DNA from: Kitasatospora humi
GTDB taxonomy: Bacteria > Actinomycetota > Actinomycetes > Streptomycetales > Streptomycetaceae
Reading direction: 5' to 3'
Assembly (NCBI RefSeq): GCF_020907985.1
Contig: NZ_JAJJPA010000014.1
Span: 1-64,000, forward strand
DNA length: 64,000 nt
How positions within the stretch are numbered: position 1 is the first letter of the stretch; every line of letters starts with the position of its first letter. A program made the translations under genes and the position numbers. Positions 53,575-62,146 of the stretch are shown here, one piece after another. The notes beneath the pieces are model-generated. The model saw only the letters and a list, made by a program, of their open reading frames with translations. It was not told where the DNA came from and searched no databases.

Positions 53575-55100
53575 GTGACGATGTGACGGACTTCAGCGTC
53601 TACAGCCATTCCCAGCTGCGGACGATGGTCGAGTCGCTGAACTCCGGTGACGTGATGTCCGCAAGCGATCCCTGGCGCCGCGCGGCCACCACCCTCAAGC
53701 AGATCCGCACCTCCCTGGACACCGCCTGCGGCGACGCCACCCAGAAGTGGCAGGGCAACACCAGCGACGCCTTCTACAGCGCGATGACCAAGCTGGCCAC
53801 CAACGTCAACAGCACCGCCGCCTACGCCAACGACGCGGCCAACACGCTGCAGATGATGTCTGAGGCCATCGACCAGGCCAAGCACGACATGCCGGAGGAG
53901 CCGGGCTTCTGGGAGCAGGTGGGCAACGGGATCTCGGACACCGTCCAGAACACCATCGGGGTCGGCGACGACAGCACCCAGACCCCGATCGCCGACCAGC
54001 GCAAGGCGCAGGCCGTCGCGGTGATGCAGACGCTGGCGAACAAGTACCGGACGGCGGTGCCGGTGCTGAAGCCGCCAAAGCTGTCAGGCATTGAGGATCC
54101 CAGCGTGCCGCCCCCGGATCCAACCGCGGCGGCAGCTTTGAGCGCCTTTGTGATGGGTGCGGGCGCGGGCGCCATCGGTGGCTACGCGACAGCGCCGGAG
54201 ACCCGGCAGGCCGTGAACCGGGCGGCTACCGCGAGCGCTCCCGCTCCGACACCCCGTCAGGGACCAATTCCATCCACCACGGCAAGGCCGACGGACTCCG
54301 GGATCAGGGGCGGCGTCCCGAACCCGGCGCCGAAAGCGCCGAAGTCCGTCGCGGTCGGCTCGGGAACTGCACCGGTAGCTTCCACTGCCGCACCTCAGGG
54401 TGGGGCCCCGCTGCGCACCGCACCGACGACAGGGACCAGTCTGGATCACACCTCACTTGCGGCTCGGCCTCCGGCCCTCTCCACGGGAGGTGCCCCGAGC
54501 GCGCTGCCCGGCGACACCGGGCCGACCGGCACCGCTCCGATGCCCGTGGGGCTCGGCCCCAACGCCGCCATGGGCGAACGTGATTCGCATGGTGCGTTCG
54601 ACGAGCCGCTGACGCCCCGCGGGGGACGGGCGAGCGCGGGCTCCACGCCTCGTGAGGGTGTCTTCACCGGTGAGGAGGAGCCGTTCGCCGGCGGTGGCGG
54701 ACGCGGCCTCGGCGGGAGGGCAGCGCCGGGTGAGGGAGTCTTCGACGGAGAAGAGGTTGGCATGCCCGGCAGCCGGGCCGGAGCCGGGCTGCGCGGCGGT
54801 GGTGCGGGCGGCCGGCGGGCGGGGGCGGTCGGTGAGCCGGAGGAACCGGTTGGTGGCTCGGTCAGTGGGGCGGCACGCGAGAAGGCCTTCACCGAGGGCG
54901 GTACCGGCCTGGGAGCTCGGAGCAGGGCGGGCATGGAGATCACTGGGGAACCCGGCGAGGAGGGCACGGGCATGCCTCCCGGTGGCGCAGGGGCCACACG
55001 ACGGAAGAAGAAGCCCACGGGCAAGCGGGCGGACTACCTGGTCGAGGATGAGGAGACCTGGGTGTCGGGAGAGGACGTCAACCCCGGCGTGGTGGAATGA
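53571..55100 (+). CDS. WXG100/PPE-like protein with long disordered C-terminus
   Basis: A 509-residue protein. The N-terminal 110 residues are a WXG100-like helical hairpin with KWQGNTSDAFYSAM at the turn. A segment with PPKLSGIEDPSVPPPDP and a small hydrophobic stretch (ALSAFVMGAGAGAIGGYA) follows. The last 300 residues are Pro/Gly/Ala-rich with repeats such as REGVFTGEEEP and GEGVFDGEEV. The gene precedes a mycosin protease and so belongs to a type VII-type group. GTG 53571 is the likely start; GTG 53421 in frame would add an Asp/Gly-rich segment. G/C at third positions is lower in the second half. Confidence 0.75.
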   Translation: MSDDVTDFSVYSHSQLRTMVESLNSGDVMSASDPWRRAATTLKQIRTSLDTACGDATQKWQGNTSDAFYSAMTKLATNVNSTAAYANDAANTLQMMSEAIDQAKHDMPEEPGFWEQVGNGISDTVQNTIGVGDDSTQTPIADQRKAQAVAVMQTLANKYRTAVPVLKPPKLSGIEDPSVPPPDPTAAAALSAFVMGAGAGAIGGYATAPETRQAVNRAATASAPAPTPRQGPIPSTTARPTDSGIRGGVPNPAPKAPKSVAVGSGTAPVASTAAPQGGAPLRTAPTTGTSLDHTSLAARPPALSTGGAPSALPGDTGPTGTAPMPVGLGPNAAMGERDSHGAFDEPLTPRGGRASAGSTPREGVFTGEEEPFAGGGGRGLGGRAAPGEGVFDGEEVGMPGSRAGAGLRGGGAGGRRAGAVGEPEEPVGGSVSGAAREKAFTEGGTGLGARSRAGMEITGEPGEEGTGMPPGGAGATRRKKKPTGKRADYLVEDEETWVSGEDVNPGVVE

Positions 55101-55132
55101 GGGGCTGACGTCGGCGAGATGGGGGAGCGGTC

Positions 55133-56296
55133 ATGACCAGCAGGCGGTCGGTGCGGGGGATGGCCGCTCTCGCGGCTGCGGCCCTGGTGTGGGGCCTGAC
55201 GGCCGGGCCAGCGGTGGCGGACACCATCCGAGACCAGCAGTGGGCTCTGAAGGTCTATGACGCTCCAGGCAAGGTGTGGCCGATCAGCCAGGGCGATGGT
55301 GTCACAGTTGCCGTCATCGATTCGGGAGTGAATGCGGATCATCAGGATCTGACTGGTCAGGTGTTGCCAGGGGCTGACTTCTCGGGCGGACAGAGCGATG
55401 GCCGTGTTGACACCGAGGGGCATGGAACGGCCATGGCCAGCCTGATTGCTGGCCATGGTCATGGAGACCAGTCAGGAGTAATGGGACTGGCACCGAAGGC
55501 CAAGATCCTTCCTGTTCGGCTGGACCTTTCGGAGGCTGGCGACGTGAGCGCGAGTAACGGAGACAGGTTTGCCGATGCCCTTCGCTATGCGGTGGATCAC
55601 GGCGCGAAGGTTGTAAATATGTCCATTACTGGTGCAATGCGCACCAGCCCGGCTGATCGGGAGGCTGTCGCCTATGCAGTCTCGCGCGATGTTGTCCTGG
55701 TTGCTGGATCGGGCAACTTGGCCTCGGATGTTGGTTATCCAGCAGCCTTTCCCGGTGTAGTAGCGGTAGGGGCGGTTGACAAGACGGGCAGCATCTGGGT
55801 CAAGTCCGACTGCGGTCCTGAGCTAACACTTGTTGCCCCGGGCGTCAGCATTGTCGATGCCGGAAACAAGTCCCCGACCGACTACCGCTACGCCGACGGC
55901 ACCTCCGACGCCACCGCCTACGTCTCCGCCATCGCCGCCCTGGTGCGTTCCAAGTACCCCGACCTCACCGCCGGTCAGGTGATCCGCCGGCTGATCACCT
56001 CCGCTGACGCGCCGCCTGACCACAGTGCGGCGCCCAATGACCGCTACGGGTACGGGATCGCGTCGCCGTCCAAGGCGCTGAAGGCGAATCCCGCTGTCGA
56101 CAACGGGCCGAAGGACAACCCGCTGCTGAACCGGGTGGAGTCGCAGGGCGGGCCCGACTCGGCGTCGCCGGCTCCGGTGCCGCAGGCGGCGGGCAGGGAC
56201 GGCGGGGTGTCGGTGTGGCTCTACGTCGGGGGCGGCGTGGTGCTGGTGCTGGTGGTCGCCGGGATCGGCGTGCTGGTGCGGCGGGCCACGGCGTGA
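55133..56296 (+). CDS. mycP: Type VII secretion-associated serine protease, mycosin
   Basis: A 387-residue subtilisin-family protein. It has a signal peptide (1-29), catalytic Asp63 (VIDSGV), His97 (EGHGTAMAS), oxyanion Asn195 (GSGNL) and Ser258 (DGTSDATAYV). The C-terminal membrane anchor (about 360-382) ends with RRATA. This is the mycosin layout of ESX systems, where MycP stabilises the complex and trims substrates. No EccB, EccC, EccD or EccE gene lies nearby. From 55240 to about 55860 the codons are distinctly AT-richer, then switch sharply to normal GC3 just before the catalytic-Ser block. Confidence 0.9.
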   Translation: MTSRRSVRGMAALAAAALVWGLTAGPAVADTIRDQQWALKVYDAPGKVWPISQGDGVTVAVIDSGVNADHQDLTGQVLPGADFSGGQSDGRVDTEGHGTAMASLIAGHGHGDQSGVMGLAPKAKILPVRLDLSEAGDVSASNGDRFADALRYAVDHGAKVVNMSITGAMRTSPADREAVAYAVSRDVVLVAGSGNLASDVGYPAAFPGVVAVGAVDKTGSIWVKSDCGPELTLVAPGVSIVDAGNKSPTDYRYADGTSDATAYVSAIAALVRSKYPDLTAGQVIRRLITSADAPPDHSAAPNDRYGYGIASPSKALKANPAVDNGPKDNPLLNRVESQGGPDSASPAPVPQAAGRDGGVSVWLYVGGGVVLVLVVAGIGVLVRRATA

Positions 56297-56766
56297 CGCA
56301 GGACTGTCTGAGCTGCGCCAGGACGGCCGTGCTCGCCGGGTTGCCGCCGCGTGAGCGGGTGGCGGTGGACGAGCACTGGCGGGTGGCGCACGCGTTCGGG
56401 GCGGGGCTGCTGGGATGGCTGGTGCTGCTGCCGCGCCGGCACGTGCTGAGCATCGCCGAGCTGACGGACGAAGAGGCGGCGGGGCTGGGTCACTGGCAGG
56501 TGCGGCTGTCCCGGGCGCTGACCGAGGAGACCGGCTGCCGGAAGGTCTATCTGGCCCAGTTCGCCGAGGCGCCCGGATTCGGGCACGTGCACTTCCATCT
56601 GGTGCCGCGGCCGCCGGAGTTGGCGCAGGAGCTGCGCGGGCCGGGGATCTTCGGACTGCTCGGCGGCGGGCCCGGCCCGTCGGAGCGGGAGCAGGACGAG
56701 TTCGCGCTGCGACTGGGGGCCCGCCTCGCTCGGGCGTCGCGCTCCCGGTCCGAACCGTCCCCCTGA
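56293..56766 (+). CDS. HIT-family protein
   Basis: A 157-residue histidine-triad protein. The catalytic motif GHVHFHLVPRP (H-x-H-x-H) lies near residues 98-108. A Cys pair in QDCLSCART at the N-terminus is common in HIT hydrolases that bind zinc. It probably hydrolyses nucleotide phosphoramidates or dinucleoside polyphosphates. The GTG overlaps the mycosin stop (GTGA). A role with the secretion genes is not implied. Confidence 0.9.
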   Translation: MTQDCLSCARTAVLAGLPPRERVAVDEHWRVAHAFGAGLLGWLVLLPRRHVLSIAELTDEEAAGLGHWQVRLSRALTEETGCRKVYLAQFAEAPGFGHVHFHLVPRPPELAQELRGPGIFGLLGGGPGPSEREQDEFALRLGARLARASRSRSEPSP

Positions 56767-56799
56767 CAAGGCGCCAGGTGCGGCACTAGGGTCGTGCCC

Positions 56800-57186
56800 A
56801 TGTCTGAGTCCGCTGCCTCCTTCACCGGCCTGCACCATGTCCAGCTCGCGATTCCGCCGGGGGCCGAGCCGCTCTGTCGGGAGTTCTGGGGGGACGTGAT
56901 GGGAATGGCCGAGCTGGAGAAGCCGCCGGTGCTGGCGGCCCGCGGCGGGTGCTGGTTCCGAGGCGGCGGCCTGGAGGTGCACCTCGGTGTGGAGCAGGAC
57001 TTCACCCCCGCCCGCAAGGCGCACCCTGGCATCCTGGTGAACGGCCTGCGGGCGCTGGCCGAGCGGCTCGAGGCACATGGCCACCCGGTGCAGTGGGACG
57101 GCGAGTTCCCGGGTCACGACCGCTTCTACGCCTTCGACAAGCTGGGCAACCGCCTGGAGTTCCTGGAGCCCCACGGCGCCCGGTGA
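56800..57186 (+). CDS. VOC/glyoxalase-fold protein
   Basis: A 128-residue vicinal-oxygen-chelate protein. The likely metal ligands are His13 (LHHVQLAIP), a middle His/Glu (LEVHLGVE) and Glu near residue 123 (NRLEFLEPH). It is close in size and motifs to small glyoxalase-like enzymes and antibiotic-binding relatives, so the substrate cannot be named. Its stop overlaps the GTG of an HxlR-type regulator gene. Confidence 0.87.
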   Translation: MSESAASFTGLHHVQLAIPPGAEPLCREFWGDVMGMAELEKPPVLAARGGCWFRGGGLEVHLGVEQDFTPARKAHPGILVNGLRALAERLEAHGHPVQWDGEFPGHDRFYAFDKLGNRLEFLEPHGAR

Positions 57187-57608
57187 ACGACCCTTCCACG
57201 ACGATGACGACGCCCCGGGAGACCTTCGCCCCGGCTCCGCCGCAGCCGCTGCCGCGTGGGCTGTTCGATCCGGGCTGCCTGCCGGATCCGGTGCCGTTCA
57301 GGTTCAGCGCGAAGTGGGCCTGGCTGGTGCTGCGCTGCCTGGAGCCGGGGCCTCGGCGGTTCTCGGAGCTGCGGGTGCCGCTGCACTGGGTCACTCCGAA
57401 GGTGCTGACCGAGACGCTGCGCTCGCTGGAGCGGGACGGGCTGCTGACCCGGACCGAGTTCCAGGAGCACCCGCCCCGCGTGGAGTACGAGTTGACGACG
57501 TTGGGCCACTCGCTGTTCGGCCCGATGGACGCGGTCTGCGGCTGGGCCGGGGAGAACCTGGACCGGCTGCTGGCAGCCCGCGCGGCGCACCCGGCACCGC
57601 CGGCGTAG
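57183..57608 (+). CDS. HxlR-family transcriptional regulator
   Basis: A 141-residue winged-helix regulator. The HxlR core (about 40-125) has KWAWLVLRCLEPGPRRFSEL, the recognition helix VTPKVLTETLRSLERDGLL and YELTTLGHSL. The Cys near the N-terminus seen in redox or aldehyde-sensing HxlR proteins is represented by GCLPDP at about 31. It overlaps the VOC gene (GTGA) and may regulate it. The last seven residues (AHPAPPA) and stop are encoded by the first copy of a 32-bp tandem repeat. Confidence 0.88.
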   Translation: MNDPSTTMTTPRETFAPAPPQPLPRGLFDPGCLPDPVPFRFSAKWAWLVLRCLEPGPRRFSELRVPLHWVTPKVLTETLRSLERDGLLTRTEFQEHPPRVEYELTTLGHSLFGPMDAVCGWAGENLDRLLAARAAHPAPPA

Positions 57609-57719
57609 GCGTCGCGGCGCACCCGGCACCGCCGGCGTAGGCGTCGTGGCGCACCCGGCAGCGTGGGTGCCGTGGCGCACCCGGCACCGTCGACGTGGGC
57701 GTCGCGGCGGGCACGGCAC
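57582..57719. repeat. 32-bp tandem repeat including the HxlR gene's stop codon
   Basis: Copies start at 57582, 57614, 57646 (shortened to 26) and 57672, with a partial copy from 57704. The first copy supplies the C-terminal codons and TAG of the HxlR gene, and the second repeats them exactly. Confidence 0.9.
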
Positions 57720-57801
57720 ATGGCGGGTCCGGTTCGAAGGGACACCCCCGTTGTCCCCATGGTCCCCTGCCCCCCGGTTGTCCGGCGGCTCCGCCGACCG
57801 G

Positions 57802-58104
57802 TCAGGCGGCCAGTTCGCGGGCCTCCAGGTAGGTCCGCACCACCGCCATGCCGTACACCGGCTGGATCAGTTGCTGACCCTTGAAGAACGGCCGGGCGGG
57901 GGCGAACCCGGCCGCGACGAGGAGCTCGCGGATCTCCGCTATCTCCGCCTCACTGCGGGCCGTGAAGCGGACCTCCCAGCCCTTCTTGTACGTCGAACCC
58001 CGCTCGCCGGCCCGGCGGGCGGGGTCGGGCCGCCGGACGTAACCGGGCAGCCGGCCCAGACGCAGCTGCGCCGCGCTCAGACCTGATGTCTCGTCATATG
58101 GCAT
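57802..58104 (-). CDS. Conserved hypothetical protein, unknown function
   Basis: A 100-residue soluble protein that I do not assign to a named family. It has a basic N-terminal half (RLGRLPGYVRRPDPARRAGE) and an ordered C-terminal half with EVRFTARSEAEIAEIRELLVAAGF and a GQQLIQPVYGMAVVRTYLEAREL end, suggesting a small alpha/beta domain. Codon use is typical of a real gene. The ribosome site before the ATG at 58104 is weak. It is convergent with the HxlR gene. Confidence 0.65.
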   Translation of the reverse strand: MPYDETSGLSAAQLRLGRLPGYVRRPDPARRAGERGSTYKKGWEVRFTARSEAEIAEIRELLVAAGFAPARPFFKGQQLIQPVYGMAVVRTYLEARELAA

Positions 58105-58351
58105 GTCCCGATGGTAGGCAATGGTCGCGAGTGGCTCGCGGGGAGGGAGGATTCCGGGGAAGTGGCCCGAGTCACACCGCGATTGGGGAAAGCACGGTCT
58201 GGGTAGCACGCGCAAGCAAGTCGCGCCCAATTACTCCGAATGAGTGCGGGTATGGCGACTTTAGTGCGGAGCTGTCCCGGTTTGACGACGGTTGCGTAAC
58301 GGTGCGTCAGTGTACGACTGCGGCGACCGGGCGACGGGGGAGGGTTGTCGC
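58105..58351. promoter_or_regulatory. Divergent intergenic region, AT-richer
   Basis: This 247-base gap between divergent genes is clearly less GC-rich around 58195-58300, as expected for promoters. TTGACG at 58281-58286 is a possible -35. No further gene was seen. Confidence 0.35.
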
Positions 58352-59392
58352 ATGAGCTTCCAGATGCCGCCCACTGCCCTGTCCCTCGAAGAGCTGGCCC
58401 GCCGTCAGCAGAACGTGATCACGGCAAGTCAGCTGCGCGCCCGCGGAGTTCCGTCCCGCGTGGTCAGCGAGCACTGCCGGCGCGGCGGTCCCTGGCAGCG
58501 TCTGCTGCCCCGGGTCTACCTGCTGCAGCCGGGCGAGCCGACGCCCGAGCAGCGGATGTGGGCCGCGCTGCTCTACGCGGCCCAGAACGGGCGCGAGGAC
58601 GGCAGCCGGACCGGCGCGGTGCTCACCGGTGCCGCCGCGCTGGCGCTCTACGGCTTCACCGCGGTGCCCCGGTTGCCCGCCATCACCGACGTGGAGGTGC
58701 TGGTGCCCCGGCAGCGCCGGCTGCGGGACGTGGGGGAGGTGCGGATCCGGCGCACCTCCCGGCAGTTGGAGTCCCGCGAGGTGCACGGGCTGGCCTGCGC
58801 GCCGGTGCCCCGGGCGGTGGCGGACGCGCTGCGCGAGTGGACCGACAGCGGGGCGCTGGACGCGGGGCTGCTCGGCTCCCGGGGGCTGCGGACCGTGCTG
58901 CGCGAGGCGGTGGCCGACGGCCGTGCGGACGGCCCCCGGTCCTGCCCGCCGGCCGAGCTGCTCGCCGAGCTGCGCGAGGCGGGGCTGCTGAGCCAGCCGC
59001 GGATCCGCGCCGCGGTGGACGAATTGCTGGCCGCCGAACGGCAGGCGACGCTCGGTGGAGTGCTGGAGCTGGCCGCCGCCGAGCTGCTGCCCACCCCGCT
59101 GACCGGGCCCGAGCTGCGGATGCGCGGCGGCACCTTCGTGGCGGTGCCCGACCTCTACTGGCCGCTGGAGGGCGTGGCGGTCGAGGTGGACTCGGCGCTG
59201 CGCTGCCTGAGCGACGGCGAGACCGCCTGGATGCGGGCCGGACAGCACCGGATGGCCTATCTGGGGGTGCGGGTGCTGCACCTGACCGCGGAGCAGGTGG
59301 CGGCGGACTCGGCCGCGGCGGCCGAGGAGCTGCGGCAGGCCCTGCTGCTCGGCGCCACCGACCTGGTGGAGCTGCAGGTCGCCGAGGGCTGA
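58352..59392 (+). CDS. AbiEi-like N-terminal domain / DUF559-type protein
   Basis: A 346-residue protein. The N-terminus (ITASQLRARGVPSRVVSEHC, then WQRLLPRVYLLQ) matches the winged-helix region found in AbiEi-type antitoxins and many actinobacterial DUF559 proteins. The middle has GAVLTGAAALALYGF and VEVLVPRQRRLRD. The C-terminal part (PDLYWPLEGVAVEVDS, then HRMAYLGVRVLHLTAEQV) resembles the Vsr/restriction-like endonuclease fold of DUF559, with Asp and Glu in place. No toxin gene is adjacent. It may be a nucleic acid-acting protein; the function is unproven. Confidence 0.75.
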   Translation: MSFQMPPTALSLEELARRQQNVITASQLRARGVPSRVVSEHCRRGGPWQRLLPRVYLLQPGEPTPEQRMWAALLYAAQNGREDGSRTGAVLTGAAALALYGFTAVPRLPAITDVEVLVPRQRRLRDVGEVRIRRTSRQLESREVHGLACAPVPRAVADALREWTDSGALDAGLLGSRGLRTVLREAVADGRADGPRSCPPAELLAELREAGLLSQPRIRAAVDELLAAERQATLGGVLELAAAELLPTPLTGPELRMRGGTFVAVPDLYWPLEGVAVEVDSALRCLSDGETAWMRAGQHRMAYLGVRVLHLTAEQVAADSAAAAEELRQALLLGATDLVELQVAEG

Positions 59393-59421
59393 GCCGCAGC
59401 CCGCCCCGGGCCGGACGGGCT

Positions 59422-59536
59422 CAGCCCGGCACCGGCTTCCCCGATCAGCCCGGCACGGCTCCCCGCTCAGCCCGGCACCGGCTTCCCGATCAGCCCGGCA
59501 CCGGCTCCCCGCTCAGCCCAGTACCGGCTCCCCGCT
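59422..59536. repeat. 23-bp tandem repeat including the pncA stop codon
   Basis: Five copies (22-24 bases, starts 59422, 59446, 59468, 59491 and 59514). The copy at 59514 encodes the last residues SGEPVLG and stop of pncA on the minus strand. The others repeat that coding end, stop included. Confidence 0.9.
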
Positions 59537-60100
59537 CAGCACCACGCCCGCCGCCCTCAGCTGCTCCAGCGCCTGCGCCGTGGTCCGGGCCGCCACGCCC
59601 GCCGTGTGGTCCAGCAGCACCCGGGTGGCGAACCCCGCGCGCGCCGCGTCCAGCGCCGTGGCCCGCACGCAGTGGTCGGTGGCGATGCCGACCAGGTCCA
59701 GCTCGTCCACCGCACGCTCGCGCAGCCAGTCGGCCAGCGTGCTGCCGTTCTCGTCGAAGCCCTCGAAGCCGCTGTAGGCCGCGGCGTGCGCGCCCTTGGA
59801 GAAGACCGCCTCGATCGCGCCGGAGGTGACCGAGGGCGCGAAGTTGGGGTGGAAGCCGACCCCCTCGGTGCCGGCCACGCAGTGCGGCGGCCAGCTGTCG
59901 ACGTAGTCGGGCTCGGCGGAGAAGTGGTCACCCGGGTCGAGGTGGTTGTCCCGGGTGGCCACGATGTGGTCGTAGGACCCGCGCTCGGTGGCGATCAGCT
60001 CGGTGATCGCGGCCGCCACCTCGGCCCCGCCGGCCACGGGCAGGCTGCCGCCCTCGCAGAAGTCGTTCTGCACATCGATGACGATCAGGGCCCGGGACAT
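59513..60100 (-). CDS. pncA: Nicotinamidase
   Basis: A 195-residue isochorismatase-fold hydrolase that converts nicotinamide to nicotinate for NAD salvage. The catalytic triad is Asp9 (VIDVQNDF), Lys102 (FSKGAH) and Cys144 (TDHCVRATA). Metal ligands include Asp and His in TRDNHLDPGDHF. Length is typical. It lies downstream of pncB on the same strand, 116 bases apart, so the two consecutive salvage steps are probably co-regulated. Enzymes of this type would also activate pyrazinamide. Confidence 0.94.
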   Translation of the reverse strand: MSRALIVIDVQNDFCEGGSLPVAGGAEVAAAITELIATERGSYDHIVATRDNHLDPGDHFSAEPDYVDSWPPHCVAGTEGVGFHPNFAPSVTSGAIEAVFSKGAHAAAYSGFEGFDENGSTLADWLRERAVDELDLVGIATDHCVRATALDAARAGFATRVLLDHTAGVAARTTAQALEQLRAAGVVLSGEPVLG

Positions 60101-60216
60101 GGTGTTGGATCCTTGCTGAATCGGGTGGTGAGTGGGGTGGCCACTCGGGAGCGTGGCCACTCTAGGGAGTGCCGGTGGGCGGTGGAAGGGGCGCTACCGC
60201 GCCGCCCTCGTCGCCG
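60101..60216. other. Gap between pncB and pncA
   Basis: A 116-base spacer with the pncA ribosome site (AAGGATCC before the ATG on the minus strand). No terminator is evident, consistent with readthrough from pncB. Confidence 0.35.
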
Positions 60217-61572
60217 TCAGCCCAGCAGCAGCTCGGTGGCGATCACCGGCTCGCCGCGGGAGAGCTGGGTGGCCGACATCGGCAGAGCGGCCCGCGAGCG
60301 CAGGTGGCGTTCCCGGGCGGCGGCCAGCGGCTCCCGGCCGACCACCTCACCGGCCCGCACCAGCGGCACCTGCAGGGCGTGCCCGGCGAGCTCGGCGGGC
60401 GGCTCCCCGGTGCCGACCACCTCGGCCTCGGCCACTCCGTCGGCGTCCGGGCGGCGGGCCGCCCACTTGCGGCCGCCCGCACTGGACTTGGCGCCGGCCG
60501 AGCGCTTGGCCACCGGCACCAGCGGGGCGCCGGGATCGGCGGAGGCGGCCCGGGCGACCAGCTTGTAGACCATCGCGCAGGTCGGCTGGCCACTGCCGGT
60601 GACCAGACTGGTGCCGACGCCGTAGCCGTCGACCGGCGCGGCGGCGAGCGCGGCGATGGCGTACTCGTCCAGGTCGGAGGTGACGATGATGCGGGTCCGG
60701 TGGGCGCCGAGCTCGTCGAGCTGGCGGCGGACCCGGTGGGCCAGCATGGTCAGGTCGCCGGAGTCGATCCGGACGGCGCCGAGCTCGGGCCCGGCCACCT
60801 CGACGGCGGTGCGCACCGCCTCGGCCAGGTCGTAGGTGTCCACCAGCAGGGTGGTGCCGGTGCCCATCGAGGCGATCTGGGCGGTGAACGCGTCCTTCTC
60901 GGTGTCGTGCAGCAGGGTGAAGGCGTGCGCGGCGGTGCCGGTGGTCGGGATGCCGTGGGTGAAGCCGGCCTCCAGGTCGGAGGTGGCGGCGAAGCCGGCG
61001 ACGTAGGCCGCCCGGGCGGCGGCCACCGCCGCCCGCTCGTGGGCCCGCCGGGCGCCCATCTCGATGCACGGCCGCTCCCCCGCGGCGGCCGTCATCCGGG
61101 ACGCGGCGGCGGCCACCGCCGAGTCGAAGTTGAGGATGGACAGGATCACCGTCTCCAGGAGAACGGCCTCCGCGAAGCTGCCCTCGACGGTCAGCAGCGG
61201 GGAGCCGGGGAAGTAGACCTCGCCCTCCGGGTAGCCGTGGATGTCACCCGTGAAGCGGTAGTCGGCCAGCCAGCGCAGGGTCGGTTCGTCCACCACCCGC
61301 TGGTCGGCCAGCCAGTCCAGCTGGGCGGTGCTGAAGCGGAAGTCCCGCACCGCGTCGAGGACCCGGCCCACGCCGGCCAGCACGCCGTAGCGGCGGCCGT
61401 CCGGCAGCCGCCGGGTGAAGACCTCGAAGACCGAGCGGCGGTGCGCCGCACCGCTGCGCAGCGCGGCCTGCAGCATGGTGAGCTCGTAGCGGTCGGTGAG
61501 CAGCGCGGTCGAGGCGGCTGCCGGAGAGGTGGGCAGGGCGGTCGGTGCCGCCGCGAATGCCTGGGCGTCCAT
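60217..61572 (-). CDS. pncB: Nicotinate phosphoribosyltransferase
   Basis: A 451-residue type II phosphoribosyltransferase that makes nicotinate mononucleotide from nicotinate and [20 protein letters not shown] marks the N-terminus, EMGARRAHE the substrate-binding region, and AVRIDSGDL with [12 protein letters not shown] the C-terminal barrel. The Gly-rich [15 protein letters not shown] precedes a basic tail. Length is normal. It acts with pncA in NAD salvage. The promoter region has a short inverted repeat that could bind an NAD-responsive repressor. Confidence 0.94.
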   Translation of the reverse strand: MDAQAFAAAPTALPTSPAAASTALLTDRYELTMLQAALRSGAAHRRSVFEVFTRRLPDGRRYGVLAGVGRVLDAVRDFRFSTAQLDWLADQRVVDEPTLRWLADYRFTGDIHGYPEGEVYFPGSPLLTVEGSFAEAVLLETVILSILNFDSAVAAAASRMTAAAGERPCIEMGARRAHERAAVAAARAAYVAGFAATSDLEAGFTHGIPTTGTAAHAFTLLHDTEKDAFTAQIASMGTGTTLLVDTYDLAEAVRTAVEVAGPELGAVRIDSGDLTMLAHRVRRQLDELGAHRTRIIVTSDLDEYAIAALAAAPVDGYGVGTSLVTGSGQPTCAMVYKLVARAASADPGAPLVPVAKRSAGAKSSAGGRKWAARRPDADGVAEAEVVGTGEPPAELAGHALQVPLVRAGEVVGREPLAAARERHLRSRAALPMSATQLSRGEPVIATELLLG

Positions 61573-61596
61573 GCATATGATGCTACTACCACTTAG

Positions 61597-61609
61597 CGTC
61601 AGTTTGACG
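61597..61609 (-). promoter_or_regulatory. Candidate operator upstream of pncB
   Basis: CGTCA-GTT-TGACG is a perfect inverted repeat about 25 bases upstream of the pncB ATG in an AT-richer stretch. NAD salvage genes are often controlled by NrtR- or NiaR-type repressors. The match to any of these is not established. Confidence 0.35.
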
Positions 61610-61759
61610 ATTTTGGTGGCCGATCGCCGGGTCGGAATCGCTCCGCGGTCCCTCGGATGGCAGCATGGGAGGTCAGGGGGGCCTCTGCCGAGCGGGGGAG
61701 GGCGCCCAGCAGTTGCCAGACGCAGAGCCCGTGACCCGTCCCGTAGAGGAGAGCCCGCC

Positions 61760-62053
61760 GTGAGTGTCGCGCCGGCCGAGATCGAACGCCCCGAGGCCGA
61801 GAGCCTCCCGGTGGCGGAGCCGGACACGCCGTGGGTGACGATCGTCCACAACGATCCGGTCAATCTGATGAGCTACGTCCTCTATGTCTTCCAGGCGTAC
61901 TTCGGCTACCCGAAGGAGAAGGCCCGCAAGCTGATGATGGACGTCCACACCCGCGGCCGGGCCGTGGTCTCCAGCGGCACCCGCGAGGAGATGGAACGGG
62001 ACGTCCAGGCCATGCACGGCTACGGCCTGTGGGCCACCCTGCAGCACGACTGA
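61760..62053 (+). CDS. clpS: ATP-dependent Clp protease adaptor ClpS
   Basis: A 97-residue adaptor that delivers N-degron substrates to ClpAP/ClpCP. The conserved features are [20 protein letters not shown] (start of the core, with the Asn-Asp substrate pocket), [17 protein letters not shown] and the C-terminal YGLWATLQ. The disordered N-terminal tail engages the Clp ATPase. The GTG at 61760 sits behind GAGGAGA. It lies 93 bases before the DUF2017 gene and is probably in the same operon, a common actinobacterial pairing. Confidence 0.95.
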   Translation: MSVAPAEIERPEAESLPVAEPDTPWVTIVHNDPVNLMSYVLYVFQAYFGYPKEKARKLMMDVHTRGRAVVSSGTREEMERDVQAMHGYGLWATLQHD

Positions 62054-62146
62054 CGACCGGTCGGTTTCCGACCGGTCGCGCGGGGCGATCGCGCCCCGAT
62101 CAACCGCACTCCAATCGATCACGAACACGGGACGGTAGTTGCACTG

